Part shown: positions 41,321 to 48,904 of the stretch, in pieces
Layout of the letters: the number at the start of each line of letters is the position of its first letter
Numbering within the stretch: the stretch's first letter is position 1
NCBI GenBank assembly: GCA_051893555.1
Contig: JBJFHL010000024.1
Coordinates: 1-57,865, forward strand
From: RGIG7179 sp051893555
GTDB taxonomy: Bacteria > Bacillota > Clostridia > Peptostreptococcales > Anaerovoracaceae
Direction: 5' to 3'
DNA length: 57,865 nucleotides
Notes under the pieces: generated by a model
The model's database searches: none
The model's input: only the letters and a program-made list of their open reading frames with translations
What the model was told of the DNA's origin: nothing
Translations under genes and position numbers: made by a program

Positions 41321-43537
41321 TCAGGATTTTGCACGATATACCTGAATCACACCATCAATCAGACGTAAACTGCGAAGTACTTTCTGCATTTCCTGGGTAC
41401 TGGAAATAGAAAGTGTAATCGTCATATTCACCGTACCGTCTTTACCGCTTTTCGCGTTTACACCGGAAAGATGGATGTCCATATCTTCACAGGTTTTGGA
41501 TATGTCAGAAAGCATTCCCTTCCTGTCATAGGTCAGCAGGCAGATATCTGCATTATAGGATTTCCCCATTTTCAGGTCTTCCCATTCCACTTCAATAAAT
41601 CGCTGCTTTTCTTCCGGCGGAAGAGAGACTACATTGGAACAATCCTTCCTGTGAACGGAAATTCCTCTGCCCTTGGTGATAAAACCTACAATCTCGTCTC
41701 CAGGAACAGGATTGCAGCATCTGGCCACACGTATCATAAGATTATCTGCGCCTTTGACGATGATACCAGGTGTATCGTTGTCTTTTCGTCCCTGTTGTTT
41801 TTGCTGTCGCTGTTTCCGGGCTTCAGCGGCTTTGATGTCCTCCATGACTTCTTCATTGGATTTCACCTCGGCCTGCTTGTTATCCTCGTTATAATAGCTG
41901 AACAGCAGATTGCAGAATTTGCTCATCAGAGTTCCGCCGTTGGAAAGCTGAACAAACCCTTCTTCATTGCTGGCAAAGTTCATCGCCTTCATGGCTCTGT
42001 TGATATAACTTGCCTTGGCGCAGAGCTGCGGATCGAACCCTTTTTTTCGGATATATTTATCCAGCATATCCTTGCCCTTATCTACTGTGTCAGATTTATT
42101 CTCCCGTTTCAGCCAGTTTCGAATCTTATTTCTTGCATTGGAAGATTTGGCAATTTTCAGCCAGTCTACACTCGGACCACTGGAGTTGGCAGAAGTAACG
42201 ATCTCTACGATATCACCATTCTGCAGTGTATAATCAATGGTAACCATCTTTCCGTTGACCTTGGCGCCGACACATTTACAGCCGATCGCAGAATGGATTT
42301 TGAAAGCAAAATCCAGCGGTGTGGAACCAGCAGGAAGCTCAATTACATCCCCTTTTGGAGTGAAAACAAATACCTGCGTCGCGAACAGATCCATTTTCAT
42401 TGTCTCCAGGAATTCCTTCGGATCTTTCAGATCCTTCTGCCATTCCAGCGATTGCCTGAGCCATGCAAGCTTCAGATCATCAGAAGAATTTTCTGCATTG
42501 GTCTTCCCCTCTTTATATTTCCAGTGAGCTGCGATACCATATTCCGCAACTTCATGCATCTCATAGGTACGAATTTGGATCTCAAAAATCTCACCGTGTT
42601 CTCCGATTACTGTAGTGTGAAGTGACTGGTACATATTCGGCTTCGGCATGGCAATGTAGTCCTTAAACCGGCCGGGAATCGGTTTCCACATGGTATGAAC
42701 CAGACCCAGCACTGCATAACAGTCTCTCACATTTTCCACAATGACACGTACCGCGATCAGGTCGAATATTTCATCAATCTGCTTCTTCTGGTACTTCATC
42801 TTTCTGTAAATACTGTAATAATGCTTCGCACGTCCGTAGATCTCATATTTCAGCTTCATATCGTCCAGAACTTCCTTCAGTTCCTCGATCACCATATTGA
42901 TGGTCTCTGAACGCTGAATTTTCCGATTCTCTACTTTTTCTTTCAGGTCTTTAAATTCTTCCGGATGAAGATACTGTAGCGCCAGATCTTCCATCTCAAA
43001 CTTTACAGTGGAAATACCAAGACGGCTCGCCAGCGGTGCATAGATCTCAAGGGTTTCTTTGGACTTTTCCACCTGTTTCGCCGGCGACATGTACTGCATG
43101 GTTCGCATATTGTGCAGGCGGTCAGCAAGCTTAATGATCAGAACACGAATATCTTTCGACATGGCCAGAAACATTTTGCGAAAGTTTTCCGCCTGCAGTT
43201 CTTCTTTGGATTCGAATTTAATGGAACCCAGTTTCGTCACTCCGTCAACCAGCAATGCAATTTCTTCGCTGAAGTCATTTACCAGTTCTTCTCTGGTATA
43301 TTCTGTATCTTCTACTACATCATGTAAAAGCCCACCGACGATAGTCTCTTCATCCATGCCAAGCTGTGCCAGAATCAGTGCCACATTGATCGGATGAACA
43401 AAATATGGTTCTCCGCTCTTTCGTAGCTGGCCGTTATGCAGTGATTCAGCCTTGTCAAAGGCTTTTCCAATCAGTTCGGTGTCATAATTTGAATTGTATT
43501 TCAGTAATTCCTCAAGAAATTCGGCTTTTGTCAACAT
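41321..43537 (-). CDS. rel: Bifunctional (p)ppGpp synthetase/hydrolase Rel
   Basis: A 738-residue long RSH protein. The hydrolase HD site GLLHDVVEDTEYT near 75 is intact, and the synthetase region shows YGRAKHYYSIYRKMKYQ near 240 and MYQSLHTTVIGEHG near 305. The TGS domain (about 388-448), a helical region, a zinc-finger/CC-type region (RVARCCNPVPGDEIVGF near 605) and a C-terminal ACT domain follow. It makes and degrades the stringent-response alarmone. The start has TAGGAG upstream. Confidence 0.97.
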   Translation of the reverse strand: MLTKAEFLEELLKYNSNYDTELIGKAFDKAESLHNGQLRKSGEPYFVHPINVALILAQLGMDEETIVGGLLHDVVEDTEYTREELVNDFSEEIALLVDGVTKLGSIKFESKEELQAENFRKMFLAMSKDIRVLIIKLADRLHNMRTMQYMSPAKQVEKSKETLEIYAPLASRLGISTVKFEMEDLALQYLHPEEFKDLKEKVENRKIQRSETINMVIEELKEVLDDMKLKYEIYGRAKHYYSIYRKMKYQKKQIDEIFDLIAVRVIVENVRDCYAVLGLVHTMWKPIPGRFKDYIAMPKPNMYQSLHTTVIGEHGEIFEIQIRTYEMHEVAEYGIAAHWKYKEGKTNAENSSDDLKLAWLRQSLEWQKDLKDPKEFLETMKMDLFATQVFVFTPKGDVIELPAGSTPLDFAFKIHSAIGCKCVGAKVNGKMVTIDYTLQNGDIVEIVTSANSSGPSVDWLKIAKSSNARNKIRNWLKRENKSDTVDKGKDMLDKYIRKKGFDPQLCAKASYINRAMKAMNFASNEEGFVQLSNGGTLMSKFCNLLFSYYNEDNKQAEVKSNEEVMEDIKAAEARKQRQQKQQGRKDNDTPGIIVKGADNLMIRVARCCNPVPGDEIVGFITKGRGISVHRKDCSNVVSLPPEEKQRFIEVEWEDLKMGKSYNADICLLTYDRKGMLSDISKTCEDMDIHLSGVNAKSGKDGTVNMTITLSISSTQEMQKVLRSLRLIDGVIQVYRAKS

Positions 43538-43594
43538 GCAGCTTAACTCCTATTGATGCAGTAGTTTTATTTGTTTGAAAAAAGATCCTGTTTC

Positions 43595-45793
43595 TTATTT
43601 TTTCTTCTTCGCCTTCGTGCTCTTCACATACTTGGATTCCTCAGAACCTTTGCACAGATCATAATAAAGCGGACTGCAGATGAAGATGGAAGACAGACAT
43701 CCTACGATCACGCCCACCATCAGAGGGATAATGAACTCCCTGATCGTTGCAGAAACCATGATGCACAGTGGAATCATTACGATCAGAGTAGTCAGGGATG
43801 TCATAATGGTTCGGTTGAGAGTCTGGTTCAGACTCTTGTCGATATTGGCCTCGCTGCCATTTTTCGGGAACATCGTCTTGTTTTCTCTGATTCTGTCAAA
43901 GATTACGATGGTATCATTGATGGAATAACCTACAAGCGTAAGGATAGCCGCAATAAACGGATTGTTTACAGTATAACCAAAGATCGCATAAAACGAAATT
44001 ACCATGAGTACGTCATGGACAACGCCAACGATAGCAGACGCACCGTATTTCCAGGACTTAAACCGGAAGATGATGTAGATCAGCATACCGATGGAGGCTA
44101 TGACTACTGCGAGGAACGCGTTGGATTTCAGTTCATCGCCTACAGAAGGTCCAAACTGCTCGGAAGCCAGAACATCCTCTGCTGAGATATCCCATGTCTG
44201 TCCCAGTGTATCTACAATTTCAGAACGTTTTGCATTATCCAGAGACTGGATTGTTTTAATTACGATCTGTGAATTGCCTTCACCTGCATAGATGATAGAC
44301 GGATTCAAATCATAATCCTTCAGCGCCTCCTCCACATCATTGATTGGAACCTGCTGACCCATTTCAATCTGGATCATGGTACCACCGGTAAAGTCAATAC
44401 CGTAATTCATACCACCGATGAAGGCAAACAACATACCCACAACGATGATAACAGCGCTGACCATGTAGAAAATCTTTCTATGTTTGATAAATGAGAAAGT
44501 TTTATTCAGCATCTGCTTCGGCGTACCGTCTTCATTGACACCGAAATATTTATTTTTTGCAAATTTTTTGCTCTCAGCAAGCAGGGAAATAAACAGCTGC
44601 GTAATCACAACAGCAGTGAAAATACTGATCACAATACCGATCATCAGTGTCAGCGCAAAGCCCTTTACTGAAGTGGTACCTACCTCATACAGCACTACCG
44701 CTGCAATCAATGTAGTGATCTGCGCATCCAATACGGTTGTCAGCGCATTTTTAAATCCGGTGCTTACAGCAACACGGATCGTCTTGCCAGCTGCAATCTC
44801 TTCCTTAATTCTCGCAAAAATGATAACATTGGCATCTACTGCCATACCGATGGACAGGATAAGTGCAGCAATACCAGGCAGTGTAAGAACAACACCCATG
44901 GCAACCATAGACCAGAGGAACATAACGACATACAGCAGCAACGCAATATCAGCAACGATACCCAGCATTCCATAGAATACTACCATCAGAAGGAAAACCA
45001 GTCCCAAACCGATGGCCCCGGCCACGATGGACTTGTCCAGTGCATCTGCTCCAATCGTGGCAGACTGAACAGAAGACTGGATTTCCACCAGTTCAACAGG
45101 AAGTGCACCGCCGCGAATTAATGCAGCTGTAGTGGAAGCTTCCTCTCTTGTATAATGGCCGGAAATTTCACAGTTTCCGCCGGAAATAATACTCTGTACC
45201 TGCGGGTGTGTAATGATTTCATTATCCAGAACAATGGCAATTTCATCCGCATTCATTCCGTCAATGGCAGATGTGACTTCATTGTTATATGCTTTTCTTG
45301 TAGCATCTTCAAAGAGGGAAGCCCCTTCGCTGTTGAATTCCAGCAGAATTTTATAATAAGCACCGTCTGTTGCAATGGATGCATCCTTTACCATGCTTCC
45401 ATCCAGCACAACAGTTCCATCTGCCAGTACAAACTGCAGCTGTGCCGTTTTACCAATGGCACTGATGGCTTCCTCCGCATCTTCCACACCCGGCATTTCT
45501 ACTCTCAGGCGTTTGTCCCCTTCAATGGTAACTGAAGATTCCGCTACACCAAGCTGATTGACACGGTTGTCCAGAACCGCTCTGGTCTGATCCATCAGCT
45601 GTTCCAATTCATCACCTGTCAGATCCGTCTGCGCTTCCATAACGACGTATACACCGCCGTTAATATCCAGACCATACTTTAATGCATCTTTCACGGAATC
45701 GACTGAGCCGATACCAAAGCCGGTTACGAACCAGCCAAACACTACCGCTGCCAGCACCAGAATGCACAGCAGCCTCTTGACATTTACGCTCAT
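43595..45793 (-). CDS. secDF: SecD-SecF fusion, protein-export membrane protein
   Basis: A 732-residue fusion of SecD (about 1-415) and SecF (about 430-720), with twelve expected spans. The first periplasmic-side domain has YGLDINGGVYVVMEAQTDL (SecD D1 motif), the second half starts a SecF with GIDFTGGTMIQIEMG. Membrane motifs with conserved Asp (AVDANVIIFARIKEE and SINDTIVIFDRIREN) are present. SecDF uses the proton motive force to help pull preproteins out of SecYEG. ATG 45793 follows GAGAGG; an upstream ATG six codons earlier lacks a site. The C-terminus is Lys-rich. Confidence 0.95.
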   Translation of the reverse strand: MSVNVKRLLCILVLAAVVFGWFVTGFGIGSVDSVKDALKYGLDINGGVYVVMEAQTDLTGDELEQLMDQTRAVLDNRVNQLGVAESSVTIEGDKRLRVEMPGVEDAEEAISAIGKTAQLQFVLADGTVVLDGSMVKDASIATDGAYYKILLEFNSEGASLFEDATRKAYNNEVTSAIDGMNADEIAIVLDNEIITHPQVQSIISGGNCEISGHYTREEASTTAALIRGGALPVELVEIQSSVQSATIGADALDKSIVAGAIGLGLVFLLMVVFYGMLGIVADIALLLYVVMFLWSMVAMGVVLTLPGIAALILSIGMAVDANVIIFARIKEEIAAGKTIRVAVSTGFKNALTTVLDAQITTLIAAVVLYEVGTTSVKGFALTLMIGIVISIFTAVVITQLFISLLAESKKFAKNKYFGVNEDGTPKQMLNKTFSFIKHRKIFYMVSAVIIVVGMLFAFIGGMNYGIDFTGGTMIQIEMGQQVPINDVEEALKDYDLNPSIIYAGEGNSQIVIKTIQSLDNAKRSEIVDTLGQTWDISAEDVLASEQFGPSVGDELKSNAFLAVVIASIGMLIYIIFRFKSWKYGASAIVGVVHDVLMVISFYAIFGYTVNNPFIAAILTLVGYSINDTIVIFDRIRENKTMFPKNGSEANIDKSLNQTLNRTIMTSLTTLIVMIPLCIMVSATIREFIIPLMVGVIVGCLSSIFICSPLYYDLCKGSEESKYVKSTKAKKKK

Positions 45794-45826
45794 TTTTTCA
45801 AAACCTCTCATTAATTATTTCTGATT

Positions 45827-45844
45827 ATGCCCACAAAGGGGCAT
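45827..45844 (-). other. Small hairpin in secDF leader
   Basis: ATGCCC and GGGCAT form a 6-bp stem with a 6-base loop in the transcribed leader between the promoter and the secDF start. No T-tract. A role in leader stability or regulation is possible but not shown. Confidence 0.35.
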
Positions 45845-45859
45845 TTTATTTTACATTAC

Positions 45860-45888
45860 ATTTTACTACTTTTTTGCTGCAGATACAA
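45860..45888 (-). promoter_or_regulatory. Promoter of secDF-rel run
   Basis: Minus strand TTGTAT (45883-45888), 17-base spacer, TAAAAT (45860-45865). It follows the yajC terminator. Confidence 0.65.
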
Positions 45889-45931
45889 GGATATTTGCGT
45901 ACTTTTTTAGAAAACCGACGTTTTTTCAAGC

Positions 45932-45957
45932 AAAAAGACCCTGCAGATGCAGGGTCT
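45932..45957 (-). terminator. Terminator of yajC
   Basis: AGACCCTGC and GCAGGGTCT form a 9-bp perfect stem with a 4-base loop followed on the minus strand by five T. It lies about 30 bases after the yajC stop. Confidence 0.85.
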
Positions 45958-45985
45958 GAATTTTGAAGTTTTCAGCTCTATGAAG

Positions 45986-46402
45986 CTATTTTTCTGCCTT
46001 TTCCTCTTCTGCTCTGATTTCCTCAACCGTAGTTTCATCCGGCTTCGGTTCCTCCTCTACGTCAGCAGATTTTCTCAGTCTCTTCGGCTTTACTTTTTTC
46101 TGCTCCTCTTCCGCTTCGACATCCTCTCTTACTCTCTGGCTTGCATTTGTCACAGTGGATACGGACCATCTCATCATTTCGAACTTTACCTTATCTGCGC
46201 CGACCTGAATTACGATGGTTTCATCCTTGGTCTTAACGATCTTGCCGCAGATACCGCCAATGGTAACGATCTCATCACCAACCTGCAGGTTTCTTCTCAT
46301 GTCCTGGATTTGCTTGTCCTTCTTTTTCTGAGGACGGATCATCAGGAAATACATTAAAACAATGAGAACGAGTAAAGGTACCAAACTTGCTAAACCTTGC
46401 AT
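45986..46402 (-). CDS. yajC: Preprotein translocase subunit YajC
   Basis: A 138-residue protein with one membrane span (SLVPLLVLIVLMYFLMI), the conserved RPQKKKDKQIQDM and the DUF219 core LQVGDEIVTIGGICGKIVK near 42-60. YajC associates with SecDF-YidC. The C-terminal 50 residues are an acidic/Lys-rich tail longer than in E. coli. AGGAGG precedes the ATG. No terminator separates it from the tRNA gene upstream, so both may be one transcript, and secDF follows after a terminator. Confidence 0.93.
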   Translation of the reverse strand: MQGLASLVPLLVLIVLMYFLMIRPQKKKDKQIQDMRRNLQVGDEIVTIGGICGKIVKTKDETIVIQVGADKVKFEMMRWSVSTVTNASQRVREDVEAEEEQKKVKPKRLRKSADVEEEPKPDETTVEEIRAEEEKAEK

Positions 46403-46445
46403 ACTTATTTTCCTCCTATATAGCTTAAATAAGGATTAACCCAAA

Positions 46446-46532
46446 TGGTGCCGGCGATGGGGGTCGAACCCATACGGTGTTGCCACCACGGGATTTTGAG
46501 TCCCGCACGTCTGCCAATTCCATCACGCCGGC
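46446..46532 (-). tRNA. tRNA-Leu (anticodon CAA)
   Basis: An 87-base class II tRNA including an encoded CCA (46446-46448). The acceptor pairs GCCGGCG with CGCCGGC; the anticodon stem CGGGA/TCCCG encloses the loop CTCAAAA with anticodon CAA reading UUG; a long variable arm (TGGTGGCAACACC) and GGTTCGACCC T-arm are visible. UUG is a UNN codon, so this tRNA is an expected MiaA substrate. Confidence 0.97.
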
Positions 46533-46542
46533 ATACCGTCTG

Positions 46543-46570
46543 CCTTTTATTCAGGATTCAGAATAAAAGG
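46543..46570 (-). other. 10-bp hairpin in tRNA-Leu 5' leader
   Basis: CCTTTTATTC and GAATAAAAGG form a perfect 10-bp stem with an 8-base loop, starting a few bases after the predicted transcription start and ending 10 bases before the tRNA. No T-tract follows. It may guide RNase processing or protect the 5' end of the tRNA-yajC transcript. Confidence 0.5.
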
Positions 46571-46580
46571 TAACGGAATT

Positions 46581-46609
46581 ATTGTAACACAGATTGATCA
46601 TGATTACAA
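46581..46609 (-). promoter_or_regulatory. Promoter of tRNA-Leu and yajC
   Basis: Minus strand TTGTAA (46604-46609), 17-base spacer, TACAAT (46581-46586). The two elements are themselves part of an inverted repeat (ATTGTAA and TTACAAT). Confidence 0.65.
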
Positions 46610-46631
46610 TGTGTTTTTTTCAGGACATTCA

Positions 46632-48296
46632 TTATTCTGTGCTATCAGTTTTTTCATCAGATTCACTGGTGCCCTCTGTTTCCACCATGTAGGACCAGCT
46701 CCAGGTTTCTATGTTTTTATAATGATCATTAAACATCGGCAGTTCGGACGCAGAAAAGCCCTGTACACCCACCAGACCAATTTTTCTGTAGCAGAGACTG
46801 TAGTACGGGAGTTCCTTCAGCATGGCTTCCTTCAGTTCTTCAAACAACGCAGTATACTCTTCTGCCGTATGAAGCTTTTCCAGCTCAGAAGCCAGGGTCA
46901 GAAGCTGTGCATTGTAATATTTCCACTCACTTTTCCTGTTAAAGAAGGAGCGAAGATCATACTGCTCGTCAATGGAGAATCCGGTAACCAGAATATCGTA
47001 CTGTCCTGCTGTAATCGCCTGCTGATAGTCTTTCCATTTCAGCTCATCCAGCGTCACCATAAATCCGGCATTCTCCAAATCTTTCTTTATGAGTCGTGCT
47101 GCAGCCAGCCTGGTTGCATTGTTTCGGTTCACCAGGATCTGCAACTGTGACATCTTTCCGCTTTCGTCCTCCAGAATACCATCCTTATCACGATCCTCAA
47201 GTCCCAGTTTCTTCAGCATCTGTGACGCTTTTTCCGGATTATAACTGTAAGCCTCTCCCGTATCCTTCACACCGCAGAAATTCGGATAAAAAATGGTGTC
47301 TGTCAGAACGCCGTCATTCATATACCCGTTTTCCAGTACATTTTTTTCATCGATGGCTGTAGCAATGGCTTTTCTCATCTCCTTGTCTTTTACAGACATC
47401 CGTGTCGGATGAAAAACAAGAAATTCCACCTGATTGGAAAGCATATCATACATGGTCAGGTTTTTATCGATCACGGTTGATTTTCTTTCTGCAGAAGAGT
47501 CCACATAACAAGTCACAGAATTAATTTCCATCATATTTGAAGCCAGATCCTTCTCCGGCAGGATCATTACTTCCAGTTTCTTTGTCGCAACAGTACCGAA
47601 ATACTCCTTATTGGGCTTCAGCTTCAGTTTTTTCAGGTAGTCATAGGACTGGTATTTATATTGTCCTGTTCCAACCGGTCTGAAATTGTCCTTTGCTGAA
47701 GCCAGCTGGGAAGCCGACGCATACTGAGAAGACGGCAAAACAGGAAACGTCAGATCATCCAGGGACGCATCATACGCATTCTTAAAATAGATATTCGCTT
47801 CGTAATTTCCCTTTATTTGAACAAAACTGATTTTAGATGCTTTATCATAATACAGCGACTGCTTTCCCGCATACTGAATCGCATTTACCGTATAAGAAAT
47901 ATCCTTTGCCGTGAAGGAACTTCCATCATGCCAGGTGATCCCCTGCTTCAGTTTGACGCTGACCATACCGCGGTCAGTATTCACCTCATAGGACTCGATC
48001 AGTTCCGGCACCACATTGAGCGTTTCGTCATAATCAAAAAGACTGTTGTAGATCAGCTTGGAAAGATGGAAAACATCCTCACTTTTCGAAAGGATCGGAT
48101 TCAGTGTATCAAGAGACTCACAGGAAAGATATAAGGACTTTGCTTCCTCATATCTGACATCCGGATCTATTTTCAGCACTTCTTCTTTTATGATTTCCAC
48201 GCTGGAAATGCCTGCTGCAACCACAATTGCAATGACCAGCAGCAGAAGCCATGTTCGCTTCAGAAATTCCGTTACAATAGCCAGTTTATGTTTCAT
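46632..48296 (-). CDS. Membrane-anchored family 5 substrate-binding protein (orphan)
   Basis: A 554-residue SBP_bac_5 (oligopeptide/nickel-type) protein. Typical segments are SLDTLNPILSKS, YNSLFDYDETLNVVPELIESYEV, VKLKQGITWHDGSSFTAKDISYTV and GTGQYKY. Instead of a lipobox Cys it has an N-terminal membrane span (TWLLLLVIAIVVAAGISSV), so it is probably held by this anchor. No permease or ATPase genes lie near, so ligand and partners are unknown. ATG 48296 follows AAAGGA and overlaps coaE by 11 bases. The C-terminus is an acidic tail. Confidence 0.85.
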   Translation of the reverse strand: MKHKLAIVTEFLKRTWLLLLVIAIVVAAGISSVEIIKEEVLKIDPDVRYEEAKSLYLSCESLDTLNPILSKSEDVFHLSKLIYNSLFDYDETLNVVPELIESYEVNTDRGMVSVKLKQGITWHDGSSFTAKDISYTVNAIQYAGKQSLYYDKASKISFVQIKGNYEANIYFKNAYDASLDDLTFPVLPSSQYASASQLASAKDNFRPVGTGQYKYQSYDYLKKLKLKPNKEYFGTVATKKLEVMILPEKDLASNMMEINSVTCYVDSSAERKSTVIDKNLTMYDMLSNQVEFLVFHPTRMSVKDKEMRKAIATAIDEKNVLENGYMNDGVLTDTIFYPNFCGVKDTGEAYSYNPEKASQMLKKLGLEDRDKDGILEDESGKMSQLQILVNRNNATRLAAARLIKKDLENAGFMVTLDELKWKDYQQAITAGQYDILVTGFSIDEQYDLRSFFNRKSEWKYYNAQLLTLASELEKLHTAEEYTALFEELKEAMLKELPYYSLCYRKIGLVGVQGFSASELPMFNDHYKNIETWSWSYMVETEGTSESDEKTDSTE

Positions 48297-48888
48297 TTTC
48301 CATCCTTTCCAGCTGTCTGTCAATCTGTCGATACAGTTCTTCCAGGCTGCCCGAATTATCTATGATCACGTCTGCAAGAGCTGCCTTCTTTTCATCTGAC
48401 ATTTGCCTCTGCATTCTGTCACAGATTGCCTCTCTGGAAATCCCGTCCCTAGCGGTGACACGGGCAATCCTTGTCTCAGGATCCGCCTGCACAAGCCAGT
48501 TTTCATCCGTATACTGCTGCATTTCGCATTCAAACAGCAGCGGTGCATCCAAGACGGCAATGATCCATCTTTTTTCCGCTTCGAGCCGCCGCAGTGCTGC
48601 CAGGCACCGACGCGCGGTTTCTTCTGTAATCAAATTTTCGTAGGATTTCAGCAATTTCCTGTCGCTGAAAATACAGTCGGCTACAGCCTGACGGTTCAGG
48701 GTGCCGTCTTCATGAAAGACTTTTTCACCAAGCAAAATCCGAACGGAAGGCAGCAGCGGAGATTCCGGAGCAGTCAGCTTCCGGGAGATTTCGTCCGCAT
48801 CAACCACAGGAATTCTCTTTTCTCTGAGATAAGCCGAGACAGTGGATTTTCCGGAACCGATACCACCGGTCAGACCAATAATTCTCAT
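48286..48888 (-). CDS. coaE: Dephospho-CoA kinase
   Basis: A 200-residue P-loop kinase performing the last step of coenzyme A synthesis. LTGGIGSGKSTVSAYL at residues 6-21 is the P-loop; VVDADEISRKL near 30, VLDAPLLFECEMQQYTDENWLV near 113 and the R-containing lid ARVTARDGIS are typical. AAAGGAG precedes the ATG and polA ends 16 bases upstream; coaE next to polA is a common order. Confidence 0.95.
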   Translation of the reverse strand: MRIIGLTGGIGSGKSTVSAYLREKRIPVVDADEISRKLTAPESPLLPSVRILLGEKVFHEDGTLNRQAVADCIFSDRKLLKSYENLITEETARRCLAALRRLEAEKRWIIAVLDAPLLFECEMQQYTDENWLVQADPETRIARVTARDGISREAICDRMQRQMSDEKKAALADVIIDNSGSLEELYRQIDRQLERMENET

Positions 48889-48904
48889 AAAACCGTCACT
48901 CCTT

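Noticed and set aside
46581..46620. Terminator-like hairpin AACACA...TGTGTT plus T-run on the plus strand
   Set aside because: There is no plus-strand gene to terminate, and the same bases form the minus-strand promoter of tRNA-Leu; treated as coincidence.
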